Shown piece by piece: positions 16,724 to 24,814 of a stretch of 39,374 nucleotides of DNA. This stretch comes from Bacillota bacterium (GTDB lineage: Bacteria > Macinerneyibacteriota > Macinerneyibacteria > Macinerneyibacteriales > DSCS01): the NCBI GenBank assembly GCA_011048995.1, contig DSCS01000052.1, forward strand, positions 1-39,374. The letters are read 5' to 3'. Below the pieces are notes generated by a model. It was not told where the DNA came from. It searched no databases and saw nothing but the letters and a program-made list of their open reading frames with translations. The number at the start of each line of letters is the position of its first letter. Position 1 is the stretch's first letter. The position numbers and the translations under genes were made by a program.

Positions 16724-19317
16724 AGATTATTGCGGGACATACGAACATGGATTTTGACTGTTTGGCCTCTTTGGTTGCTGCCGGGCTGCTTTATCCCGAT
16801 CATATCCCTGTGCTTCCGGACAATGCTGAGCGGGGTGTCCGCGACTACATCAGCAATGAGGATCTGGGTGTGAAATTTCTTTTTTCCTCCCAATTGGATG
16901 CTCCCTGTAAAGAAATGATCTTAGTGGACAATAATGACATCAACCGTACAGGAATCAACGGGGACTATCTGAAAGATTGTTCTGTTACCCTGATCTATGA
17001 CCATCACCCTGAAACAGAAGAGTTTTTAAGGAACAGTGAAATAAAAGGGGTCTATAAACCTTACGGAGCTAATATCACCCTTCTTATGGAAGAGATCAAA
17101 AAAAATGACATTCCCTTGAATGAGGCCCATGTCCGTCTTTTTTTGTTGGGGCTGTATGAAGATACGGGCTTTTTCAGTTATGTTTCGCTTCAGGAGGCTG
17201 ATGTCAGGAATTTTTATGATTTATTTCAGCGGCTCAGTAATAAAGATATGTCCTATATCTCCCGTTATTTAGTGACGGACTTGACAGCTGAACAGCTCTC
17301 CGTGATGGACGATTTGGCGAAACAGAGTCTTTATATGGATACCCCGCGCGGAAAAATCGCTTTTTGCACTGCAGAAAGAGAAGAGTATATTTCAAATATC
17401 TCTTTTGTGGCTCAGCGCCTCCTTGTCATTCTCTCTGTGGAAGCCGTCTTTGTCCTGACCCGTTTAGGTAAAAGTGTTTATTTTATGGCCCGGAGCCGAA
17501 ACAAAGAGATCGACGTACGAAAATGCGTGGCTCCTTTGGGAGGAGGCGGGCATCCCTCTGCTGCCTATGTGGCGTTGAAAGAGACATCTTTTATTGATGC
17601 GCGGGAACGTGTTTTTGACATTATTTTACGCTGTTACCAAAAGACGCGCGCTTTAAAAGAAATAATGAATGCCCATGTCGTCACCGCATCGGAAGAGGAG
17701 TCCATAGCGGAGGTGCGGGAGAAGATGCTGGCGTATAATCACTCAAAGATCCCTGTGCTCAGCTGCTCCGGGAAGATTGAGGGGCTGGTAACTCAAAAAG
17801 AGATCAACAGGCTTTATCAGCATGGGTTCGGCCATCTTCCTGTCAGGGATTATACGGACAGGGAGATCCCCGTTCTGACAGAAGAAGATGATCTGTCTCA
17901 AGCCCGCAAGGAGATATTGGAAAACAGAAAATCAATTGTTTTGGTGTCATCACAAGGCGCCCTTTCGGGGATCATCACAAAAAATGATTTGCTTCTTTTA
18001 GATTTTCTGGGGGAAGGCCCTCAAAAAAACATCATCAATCTTTCCTCTGAAATCCGATACGGGCTTAAGGGTAAATATTTCAGCCGTGTTCGATCAGCAG
18101 GGGAAATGGCGGATAAAAGGGGTTATCGGGCCTATGTCGTCGGAGGTTTTGTTCGGGATCTTCTCCTGAAACGTCCCACCTTTGACATTGACCTGGTCGT
18201 CGAGGGGAGCGGTATTGACGTGGCACGTGATCTGGCGGAGTGTGAAGGAGGCAAAGTCATTGCCCATAAAAAATTCCAGACAGCGACAGTCATATTCGAT
18301 GATGGTTTTAAGATGGATATTGCCACAGCCCGCTCAGAGACCTACGAACGGCCCGGGGCTCTCCCTGTGGTCATGCGCTCGCCATTGAAATATGATCTCT
18401 ACCGCCGTGATTTTACCATCAATGCCATGGCGATCTCGCTTTCCGAAGAGAGTTTCGGTGATCTTTATGACTATTTCGGAGGCTACGAAGATTTAAAAAA
18501 GGGGATATTGAAAGTCCTGCATACGATCAGCTTTATTGAGGATCCCACAAGGGTTTTAAGGGGAATACGTTTTGCCGCCCGTTTTGACTTTTCTTTCGGG
18601 AAACAGACATTGAGCCTTTTAAAAAATGCATTGGAGATGAAGGCGCTTCACTATCTTTCCGGACGCAGGATCAAAGATGAACTCTTTCTGATCTTTCAGG
18701 AAGATTATCCGGAAAATGTCTTTTCTTTGATGGAATCGCTGGAAATCTTCCCGGAGCTGATGGAAGGCACTCATTTTACTCAGGAAAAGGTGAAGGTGTT
18801 CAGGGAAATTCGCCATATTCATCATTGGTTCCGTCTGCTCTATTTAAAAAAGAAAGTGAGGGAGCGTTTTCTCTACTTGATGGCTCTTTTCAGCGGAATG
18901 GAACCCCGTTTAAAAAAAAGCTGTATTGAGCGTTTTGAATTAACTAAAAAATTTCAACAGCTTTCCGATCAAGTCGAAGAGTTTATTCAGGAGCAGTACA
19001 AAACTGTTCATGCGAAAAAGTTTCTGAAAAAAAGCCAGATCTATGACCTGTTCCGCCGCCTGGATGTCGAGGCCTTGCTTTATCTCATGGCGGCGTATTC
19101 TCATAATGAGCGCTTTCAACAATACGCTTCGCTGTTTATTATCGAGATTTCACGAAAAAAGCAATTGATCAACGGAAATGATATACAGAAGGCCGGATTA
19201 AAAAGGGGGGAAGACTTACGGAAAATTATCGATACGATCCACAGGATGCATATCGACGGGGAGATCAAAACAAGGGAAGAGGCTCTGGCCTGTTTAAAGA
19301 AGTGGGTTCCTTCTTAG
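16720..19317 (+). CDS. DHH phosphoesterase-CBS-tRNA nucleotidyltransferase fusion
   Basis: An 865-residue multidomain enzyme. Residues 1-300 form a DHH/DHHA1 phosphoesterase (HTNMDFDCLAS, VDNND, YDHHPETE, GGGGHPSAA). Residues about 315-435 hold two CBS domains (NAHVVTASEEESIAEV and PVLTEEDDLSQARKEI). From about 460 comes a class II nucleotidyltransferase with VVGGFVRD near 473, metal-binding D489-x-D491, and RRDFTINAMA and GIRFAARF downstream. Family members with this layout (for example in Aquifex) add A or CCA to tRNA 3' ends. The tRNA in this window lacks an encoded CCA, so such activity is needed. It might be the A-adding half of a split CCA system; specificity cannot be decided by eye. 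Ends overlap both neighbours. Confidence 0.88.
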   Translation: MKIIAGHTNMDFDCLASLVAAGLLYPDHIPVLPDNAERGVRDYISNEDLGVKFLFSSQLDAPCKEMILVDNNDINRTGINGDYLKDCSVTLIYDHHPETEEFLRNSEIKGVYKPYGANITLLMEEIKKNDIPLNEAHVRLFLLGLYEDTGFFSYVSLQEADVRNFYDLFQRLSNKDMSYISRYLVTDLTAEQLSVMDDLAKQSLYMDTPRGKIAFCTAEREEYISNISFVAQRLLVILSVEAVFVLTRLGKSVYFMARSRNKEIDVRKCVAPLGGGGHPSAAYVALKETSFIDARERVFDIILRCYQKTRALKEIMNAHVVTASEEESIAEVREKMLAYNHSKIPVLSCSGKIEGLVTQKEINRLYQHGFGHLPVRDYTDREIPVLTEEDDLSQARKEILENRKSIVLVSSQGALSGIITKNDLLLLDFLGEGPQKNIINLSSEIRYGLKGKYFSRVRSAGEMADKRGYRAYVVGGFVRDLLLKRPTFDIDLVVEGSGIDVARDLAECEGGKVIAHKKFQTATVIFDDGFKMDIATARSETYERPGALPVVMRSPLKYDLYRRDFTINAMAISLSEESFGDLYDYFGGYEDLKKGILKVLHTISFIEDPTRVLRGIRFAARFDFSFGKQTLSLLKNALEMKALHYLSGRRIKDELFLIFQEDYPENVFSLMESLEIFPELMEGTHFTQEKVKVFREIRHIHHWFRLLYLKKKVRERFLYLMALFSGMEPRLKKSCIERFELTKKFQQLSDQVEEFIQEQYKTVHAKKFLKKSQIYDLFRRLDVEALLYLMAAYSHNERFQQYASLFIIEISRKKQLINGNDIQKAGLKRGEDLRKIIDTIHRMHIDGEIKTREEALACLKKWVPS

Positions 19318-19991
19318 AAAATGTTCTTTTTCCCCAATATTGCCCTTTGTGCGGGGCTAAGACATCAACAGAAAGCGGGCTGTGCTCTTCTTGCTGTGAC
19401 AGGCTTCCTTTTATCGGGGAGAGATCCTGTATACGCTGCGGCCGGCCGCTGGGATATGAAGGTTATTGCGTTTCCTGTGTTTCCTCTTCCCGCAGTGAAG
19501 GCTGGTCGATCAGGCGTTTTCTCTTCAGGTATGACGATATCATGGCTCACTTGATTCATTTGATGAAATACAAAGGCGACAGGGCCTTGCTGCGTTTTTT
19601 TGCGCGGGAGCTGGGGGCGTTTTTCGAGCGGGTTTATGCTGTTTCCCCTCCGGCGGCGGTTGTCCCTGTTCCTCTCTCTGTCAAGAGAGAACGGCAGAGA
19701 GGTTTTAATCAGGCCCGGGAGCTCTCCCGGTTTCTGCCGCTTCCTGTTGAACAGAACTATTTGAAACGTGTTAAAAATACAAAGCCTCAGTCTGTTTTTT
19801 CTGAGACAGCTCATCGAAGAAAAAACGTGCAGGAAGCTTTTCGGGCGTCTGGGGATGTCAAGGGGCGCTATCTTCTGCTTGTGGATGATATTGTGACATC
19901 GGGTGCTACGGCGGAAGAGGCGGCGAAGACATTGAAAAGGGCAGGAGCCAAGCGTGTGGATGTTATGGCTCTTTGTCTGGCCAGGAGTTAA
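19302..19991 (+). CDS. comFC: ComFC-family phosphoribosyltransferase-like protein
   Basis: 229-residue ComF/ComFC protein associated with natural transformation. The N-terminus has a four-cysteine zinc ribbon (CPLCG at 14-18, CSSCC, CIRCG, CVSC), and the C-terminal half has the PRPP-binding motif LLLVDDIVTSGAT of type I phosphoribosyltransferases. RERQRGFNQARELSRFL is the characteristic ComF segment. The start is a GTG at 19302 inside the end of the nucleotidyltransferase gene (16 nt overlap), with only a weak purine-rich stretch before it. In other bacteria ComF proteins act in the cytoplasm on imported single-stranded DNA. The family is also widely kept as a housekeeping gene, so competence is an inference. 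Confidence 0.88.
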   Translation: MGSFLENVLFPQYCPLCGAKTSTESGLCSSCCDRLPFIGERSCIRCGRPLGYEGYCVSCVSSSRSEGWSIRRFLFRYDDIMAHLIHLMKYKGDRALLRFFARELGAFFERVYAVSPPAAVVPVPLSVKRERQRGFNQARELSRFLPLPVEQNYLKRVKNTKPQSVFSETAHRRKNVQEAFRASGDVKGRYLLLVDDIVTSGATAEEAAKTLKRAGAKRVDVMALCLARS

Positions 19992-19992
19992 G

Positions 19993-20883
19993 ATGAGTTT
20001 TAATGTAAGGCCCGTGATAAAAGAGGATAAAGCCCCTCTTGCGAACATGGTGCGCAGCCTTTGGGAAGGCACAGATTATCTTCCGGGTCTTTTCGATGAT
20101 TGGGTCCGTGATAATGCCGGAGAGTTTTGTGCTGTTGAATGGGATGGGCGTTTAGTGGGCTGCGGCAAACTGACATGGCTTACTGAAAAAGATGCCTGGC
20201 TTGAAGGGCTTCGGTCGGACACTACCTTTAAACATCGGGGGATCGGAAAGGCTTTTTTAGAATATATGCTGCCCCGGGTGGCCCGGGAGAACCCGGAAAC
20301 CGTCCGGTTTGCGACTTATTGGGGGAATATCGGGTCTGTTAAAAATGCTGAGCGCTTCGGTTTTCTGAAAGAAAAAGAACTGAATGTAAAGTCAAGGGAG
20401 ATCGCGTCCGGTTCCATTGAATCTCCTGATGGCCGTTACCGCCCGGCAGACAGGGCAGAAAAGCGTCTCTTTTTAAACCGAACTTCTTTTTTTTCTCAAT
20501 GCGGCGAGTATATTCTTGACGGCTGGCGGGCCTATCCTGTAAAAAAGGAAATCCTTGAAGTTTTGACAGATGAAAGCCGATTTTTCCGTATTTTGGATGA
20601 AGAGAGCCCTGCATGGCTCGCTTTTGCCATGGAAAACCCTCCTGCAGAAGTGAAACTCACTCTTTTTGAATGTTCTTCCCCGGGATCCGGACGCAGACTG
20701 CTCCGTTCTTTTTTGTACGAAATGCAGAAAGAGGGAATCCGCTATGTGGAAACTGTCCTTCCTGATGACCTGATACTGCGGCATGTTTTTGCCGCCGAAG
20801 GCTTTTTCAGCTGGGAGAGGGAGCATGATTATTGGATTTACGGCTTGCCCCTTTCTCTGCTGAGCGAGCGTTACGGAGGTTAA
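19993..20883 (+). CDS. GNAT-family N-acetyltransferase, probably tandem domain
   Basis: 296-residue protein with an N-terminal GNAT fold. FNVRPVIKEDKAPLANMV opens it, and the acetyl-CoA loop follows in HRGIGKAFLEYML, then FATYWGNIGSVKNAERFGF. The C-terminal half looks like a second, degenerate GNAT domain: GSGRRLLRSFLYEMQKEG mimics motif A and RHVFAAEGFFSWE mimics motif B. The acceptor substrate is unknown. I place the start at ATG 19993 because AGGAG at 19983-19987 lies five bases upstream; the frame stays open back to 19954 inside comFC but without a site. It sits one base after comFC and one base before the Nudix gene. Confidence 0.8.
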   Translation: MSFNVRPVIKEDKAPLANMVRSLWEGTDYLPGLFDDWVRDNAGEFCAVEWDGRLVGCGKLTWLTEKDAWLEGLRSDTTFKHRGIGKAFLEYMLPRVARENPETVRFATYWGNIGSVKNAERFGFLKEKELNVKSREIASGSIESPDGRYRPADRAEKRLFLNRTSFFSQCGEYILDGWRAYPVKKEILEVLTDESRFFRILDEESPAWLAFAMENPPAEVKLTLFECSSPGSGRRLLRSFLYEMQKEGIRYVETVLPDDLILRHVFAAEGFFSWEREHDYWIYGLPLSLLSERYGG

Positions 20884-20884
20884 G

Positions 20885-21535
20885 ATGTTTTATCCGCCGT
20901 TGAGAGAGCCCGAGGAATGGGAACTGATTTCTACAGGAAACCCTCGGCCGGCGTCGGCTGTCCTTATTCCTTTTATCAGAGAAGAAGGGGAGTGGTTTAT
21001 TGCTTTGGAAAAAAGAACAACGGGGATCTCTCACCCGGGCCAATTCGCTTTTCCAGGCGGACATCGGGAAAGTACGGATGGGTCATTTCTTCAAACAGCC
21101 CTCCGGGAAACAACCGAGGAGATGGGAATCCCTACGGAGAGGATCACTCCCGTAGGGAAAATCGGAATCGTTGTCAATCCGGGGGGACGGGTCATCCACG
21201 GGTATGGGGGGGTTTTTAATATTTTATCACGGAAGGAACTGACTCCTTCACCGCTTGAGGTGGAGTCGATTCACTTTATTTCCCTGAAGAGCTTGCTGGT
21301 GCCTGAGGCGTTCAAGACATGCACTTTGGAGTGGAACAGGAACCCGCAGAAGGATGAGGGCCCGGTTTCCGGGTGTTTTACTCCAAAAGCTCTTGAAGAA
21401 GTATCCCGTCCGTTGAAACATGAGATTCTTTTCTTTAAGGCCCCGTTCGGCATGATCTGGGGGATTACAGGCCGTTTTCTTTTCATGGTGCGTTCTTTGG
21501 CTGCTAAAGACTCCCTGATGTCCAATTTTTCTTGA
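20885..21535 (+). CDS. Nudix hydrolase, CoA pyrophosphatase (NudL-like) type
   Basis: 216-residue Nudix protein. The CoA-pyrophosphatase signature is visible: LEKRTTGISHPGQFAFPGG followed by a Nudix helix with R74-E75 and E78-E79 in ALRETTEEMGI. D65 stands where the canonical box has glutamate, as in other NudL-type enzymes. Members split CoA and related nucleotides into phosphopantetheine and 3',5'-ADP; the exact substrate is inferred. A GGAGG site at 20875-20879 precedes the ATG. The stop TGA lies within the -35 hexamer of the next promoter, so this gene marks the end of the long upstream unit. Confidence 0.85.
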   Translation: MFYPPLREPEEWELISTGNPRPASAVLIPFIREEGEWFIALEKRTTGISHPGQFAFPGGHRESTDGSFLQTALRETTEEMGIPTERITPVGKIGIVVNPGGRVIHGYGGVFNILSRKELTPSPLEVESIHFISLKSLLVPEAFKTCTLEWNRNPQKDEGPVSGCFTPKALEEVSRPLKHEILFFKAPFGMIWGITGRFLFMVRSLAAKDSLMSNFS

Positions 21536-21559
21536 CTTTCACGCCCCTTTCTTTACAAT
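21532..21559 (+). promoter_or_regulatory. Sigma70-type promoter upstream of ftsH
   Basis: TTGACT at 21532-21537 and TACAAT at 21554-21559 are separated by 16 bases, five of six matches to consensus in each hexamer. Expected transcription start is near 21566. The -10 overlaps an in-frame ATG at 21558, which rules that codon out as the ftsH start for this transcript. An imperfect inverted repeat, CCCTTT (21545-21550) and AAAGGG (21566-21571), flanks the -10. Confidence 0.7.
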
Positions 21560-21587
21560 GCAACAAAAGGGTGAAGGAGAATTGTTA

Positions 21588-23408
21588 ATGGGGAAATTTA
21601 AAGATATCATGATATGGATTATTCTCTTTTTTGTCTTTATGCTGGCCTTCAGCTGGCTGAACAAGTGGCAAAACAGAGTGAAAACAGTGGAAATCACTTA
21701 CAGTGAGTTTATTGCTCAAGTGGAGACAGGAAATGTGGAGTCTGTGGATATTCAGGAAATGGATGTTTCCGGCTCTTTTAAGGAGCCTTATCCGGATCAG
21801 GCCAAAGAGTTTAAAACCGTTATCCCCCTGGATCAGGCCAATACCATTGAGCGTCTTTTAGAGCGTGAATCGGACATCAATATAAAAAAACCCTCATCGG
21901 GGGATTTGAAGCTTTTTTTGATCTATGTCCTTCCGACACTGATATTTGTCGTCTTTTTTGTCATGTTCCTGCGCAATATGCAGGGGGGCAATAATAAAGC
22001 GTTTTCCTTCGGGAAAAGCAAGGCCCGCATGATCGCCAAAGGGGATGTGGGGGTTACTTTTGCCGATGTCGCAGGATGTGAGGAAGCAAAAGAAGAATTG
22101 GAAGAGATCATTGATTATTTAAAAGCCCCCTCTCGTTTCCAACGCCTGGGGGGGAAGATCCCCAAAGGGGTTCTTTTGGTCGGGGCTCCGGGAACGGGAA
22201 AGACATTGCTGGCCAAAGCTGTGGCCGGAGAAGCCAATGTCCCGTTTCTCTCTCTCAGCGGGTCGGATTTTGTGGAAATGTTTGTCGGTGTCGGAGCAGC
22301 TCGTGTGCGGGACCTCTTTGAACAGGCGAAGCGCGGCGCTCCGGCCATTATCTTTATTGATGAAATCGATGCCGTAGGACGTTCCAGGGGCTCCGGATTG
22401 GGTGGGGGGCATGATGAAAGGGAACAGACGCTGAATCAACTCCTGGTGGAGATGGACGGATTTGAGACCAAATTAGGGGTTATTCTCATTGCGGCGACTA
22501 ACCGTCCTGACGTTTTAGACCCGGCACTGCTGCGTCCGGGGCGTTTTGACCGTCAAGTCGTCGTCGATCTACCGGATGTGAAAGGACGCGAGGAGATCTT
22601 AAAAGTACACACACGCTCTATTCCGGTAAGCCCGGATGTCCGTCTTGATATCTTAGCCAAAGCAACGCCTGGTATGAGCGGGGCGGATTTAGCCAATATG
22701 ACCAATGAAGCCGCTCTTCTGGCTGCCAGGGAAAATAAAGAGCAGGTCGAGATGGAGGATTTTGAAGAAGCAAAGGACAAAGTCCTTATGGGGAAGGCCA
22801 GAAAAAGCCTTGTCATCACCGATGAAGAAAAGAAACGCATCGCCTATCATGAATCGGGGCATGTGCTGATCGGTAAACTGACCAAAAACGGAGACCCTAT
22901 CCATAAGGTCACCATTGTTCCCCGCGGCCGGGCACTGGGAGTGACTCATTTCCTTCCCCTGGACCAAAAACATCTCTACACCAAAGATTATCTCACCGGA
23001 TTGATGGAGCGGATCCTCGGAGGGCGTGCAGCCGAAGAGATCGTCTTCGATGAATACAGCAGTGGAGCTGCTGACGATTTAGAGCGGGTCACCGATATTG
23101 CCAGGAAGATGGTGACAAATTGGGGAATGAGTGAAGAGATTGGCCCGGTGACTTTCGGAAAAAAAGAGGAGCATATTTTCCTGGGCCGGGACCTCGGAAG
23201 CAGCCGTGACTTTAGTGAGAATACAGCTGAGAGGATTGACAGGGCTGTGGGAAAGATCGTCTTTGAAGCCTATAAAAAAGCCAAGACCATTTTGGAGAAG
23301 AATAAAGATACGCTGATCCGCTTAGCTGAGGCCCTTCTTGACAGGGAAGTTTTGGAAGCACCTGAAATCGATGCACTGATAGAAGAAGGGCAGGGGCGAA
23401 ATGGATAA
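21588..23408 (+). CDS. ftsH: ATP-dependent zinc metalloprotease FtsH
   Basis: Membrane-bound AAA+ protease that degrades misassembled membrane proteins and regulatory proteins. The 606-residue protein has two N-terminal membrane helices (about 6-24 and 105-125) around a periplasmic domain, Walker A GAPGTGKT with K205, Walker B IIFIDEID, the second region of homology [20 protein letters not shown], and the zinc motif HESGH at 421-425 with a downstream acidic ligand region. The start at ATG 21588 is chosen because AAGGAGA at 21574-21580 is correctly spaced and an upstream ATG at 21558 lies in the promoter. It heads the ftsH-folE-cdaA-cdaR unit. Confidence 0.97.
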   Translation: MGKFKDIMIWIILFFVFMLAFSWLNKWQNRVKTVEITYSEFIAQVETGNVESVDIQEMDVSGSFKEPYPDQAKEFKTVIPLDQANTIERLLERESDINIKKPSSGDLKLFLIYVLPTLIFVVFFVMFLRNMQGGNNKAFSFGKSKARMIAKGDVGVTFADVAGCEEAKEELEEIIDYLKAPSRFQRLGGKIPKGVLLVGAPGTGKTLLAKAVAGEANVPFLSLSGSDFVEMFVGVGAARVRDLFEQAKRGAPAIIFIDEIDAVGRSRGSGLGGGHDEREQTLNQLLVEMDGFETKLGVILIAATNRPDVLDPALLRPGRFDRQVVVDLPDVKGREEILKVHTRSIPVSPDVRLDILAKATPGMSGADLANMTNEAALLAARENKEQVEMEDFEEAKDKVLMGKARKSLVITDEEKKRIAYHESGHVLIGKLTKNGDPIHKVTIVPRGRALGVTHFLPLDQKHLYTKDYLTGLMERILGGRAAEEIVFDEYSSGAADDLERVTDIARKMVTNWGMSEEIGPVTFGKKEEHIFLGRDLGSSRDFSENTAERIDRAVGKIVFEAYKKAKTILEKNKDTLIRLAEALLDREVLEAPEIDALIEEGQGRNG

Positions 23409-23973
23409 GGAAAAAATCAAAAAAGCCGTACGATCCCTGTTAGAAGCTATCGGAGAAGACCCGGACAGGGAAGGCCTTTCAGCGACTCCGTCAAGGGTTG
23501 CCGACATGTATGAAGAGATCTTCAGCGGCCTGGAAAAAAGAGAAGAGGAATTAACGAAGATCGTTGTGACCTTTCATGCTAATTTTGATGAAGATGAAAT
23601 GGTCATTGTCAAAGACATTCCTTTTTATTCTATGTGTGAGCATCATCTCCTTCCCTTTTTCGGAAAAGCTCATGTGGCCTATATTCCGAAAGAGAACCGC
23701 GTGACCGGACTCAGCAAGATCGCCCGGGCGGTGGACCTGATTTCACGGGCGCCCCAACTTCAAGAACGCCTTACAACGCAAATTGCCGATACATTGATGA
23801 CCCTGGTTCAACCTTTAGGTGTTTTTGTTATTGTTGAAGCAGAACATCTCTGTATGATTATGAGAGGAATAAAAAAACCGGGGTCCAAAACCGTGACTTC
23901 GGCCATGAGAGGGGCCTTTAAACGCAAATCGACACGCGAAGAAGCATTATTCCTGATCAAGGGAGGTCACTGA
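23401..23973 (+). CDS. folE: GTP cyclohydrolase I (type IA)
   Basis: Converts GTP to 7,8-dihydroneopterin triphosphate, the first step of folate (or pterin/queuosine) synthesis. The 190-residue protein contains [21 protein letters not shown], the zinc and active-site segment [29 protein letters not shown], and [19 protein letters not shown], all typical of FolE1. Its length matches the family. The start ATG overlaps the ftsH stop by 8 nt. Folate supply suits the neighbouring ThyX-type thymidylate synthase, but that gene is in another unit. Assignment is firm. Confidence 0.96.
   Translation: MDKEKIKKAVRSLLEAIGEDPDREGLSATPSRVADMYEEIFSGLEKREEELTKIVVTFHANFDEDEMVIVKDIPFYSMCEHHLLPFFGKAHVAYIPKENRVTGLSKIARAVDLISRAPQLQERLTTQIADTLMTLVQPLGVFVIVEAEHLCMIMRGIKKPGSKTVTSAMRGAFKRKSTREEALFLIKGGH
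23961..23967 (+). promoter_or_regulatory. Ribosome-binding site of cdaA; points to a possible ATT start
   Basis: GGGAGGT lies inside the last codons of folE. It is 16 bases before the TTG at 23984 but seven bases before an in-frame ATT at 23975, so spacing favours the rare ATT codon. Confidence 0.5.
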
Positions 23974-23983
23974 TATTAATTTT

Positions 23984-24814
23984 TTGATCTATCTTCAAAA
24001 CATCACAATCCTTGATATTCTGGATATTTTAATCGTCACAACGATTGTTTACTATCTTCTTATGACATTCCGAGGGATCAAAGCTCTTCAGATGACAATA
24101 CTGTTGCTGATCATCCTTTTCCTTTTCTTTGCTGCTCAATGGCTGCAATTGAACCTTCTTCATTATCTGAGCAGTGTTTTGTTGGTGATCTGGGGGGTCT
24201 TTTTCCTTTTGATCTTTCAGCCTGAGTTCCGTAATATTTTGACGAAGGTCTCTAAACTTCCGCTTTTTTCCTTCATATTGCGTAAAGCTGTTTCAGAGGA
24301 AGAGGCCTATATCAATGAGATCATTGAAGCGGTTATGGAGATGTCTTCTAAAAGAATCGGAGCTCTCATTGTATTTGAGCAGAATACGGATATACGAAAT
24401 TACATCGATAATGCGGTTATTTTAGATGCTGCCGTCACAAAAGAGCTTTTGGTTACGATCTTCTCTCTCAATACACCCCTTCACGACGGAGCCGTTATTA
24501 TTCGAAACGGTCGTGTTTACGCAGCACGCTGTGTCCTTCCTTTGCCTGAGGGGGCCAATATTCCCCGTGAATTCGGGACAAGGCATCGGGCTGCCGTCGG
24601 GCTGAGCGAGTTGACGGATGCGGGTGTCATCGTCATTTCTGAAGAGACTAAGCGCATCTCTTTTGCCCACAGAGGACAGTTCCTGACACGGGGGATGAAT
24701 CGAAATGAAGTGAAAGATATTCTTTATGATCTTCTGATTGAAAAGGAAAAATTGGGACAGGAAACTGCCGGCCCGGAAAAGAGAGAGGAGAACGATGCAA
24801 AAGAAACCCCGTAA
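23984..24814 (+). CDS. cdaA: Diadenylate cyclase CdaA
   Basis: Membrane-bound enzyme that makes the second messenger c-di-AMP from two ATP. Three hydrophobic helices fill the first 90 residues. The DAC domain follows, with the DGA motif (about 168-170) in LHDGAVIIRNGRVYAARC and the RHR motif (about 200-202) in GTRHRAAVGLSE. At 276 residues from TTG 23984 it matches CdaA. An in-frame ATT at 23975 is better spaced from the GGGAGGT site and would add three residues (I/M-N-F). The cdaR gene follows, overlapping by 20 nt, which is the conserved cyclase-regulator pair. glmM, the usual third member, is missing here. Confidence 0.93.
   Translation: MIYLQNITILDILDILIVTTIVYYLLMTFRGIKALQMTILLLIILFLFFAAQWLQLNLLHYLSSVLLVIWGVFFLLIFQPEFRNILTKVSKLPLFSFILRKAVSEEEAYINEIIEAVMEMSSKRIGALIVFEQNTDIRNYIDNAVILDAAVTKELLVTIFSLNTPLHDGAVIIRNGRVYAARCVLPLPEGANIPREFGTRHRAAVGLSELTDAGVIVISEETKRISFAHRGQFLTRGMNRNEVKDILYDLLIEKEKLGQETAGPEKREENDAKETP

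Noticed and set aside
19954-19992. Upstream extension of the GNAT gene into comFC
   Set aside because: No ribosome-binding site there, while AGGAG is correctly spaced from ATG 19993.
21558-21590. ATG 21558 as the ftsH start
   Set aside because: It overlaps the -10 hexamer of the promoter, and a well-spaced AAGGAGA site serves ATG 21588, which starts just before the first membrane helix.
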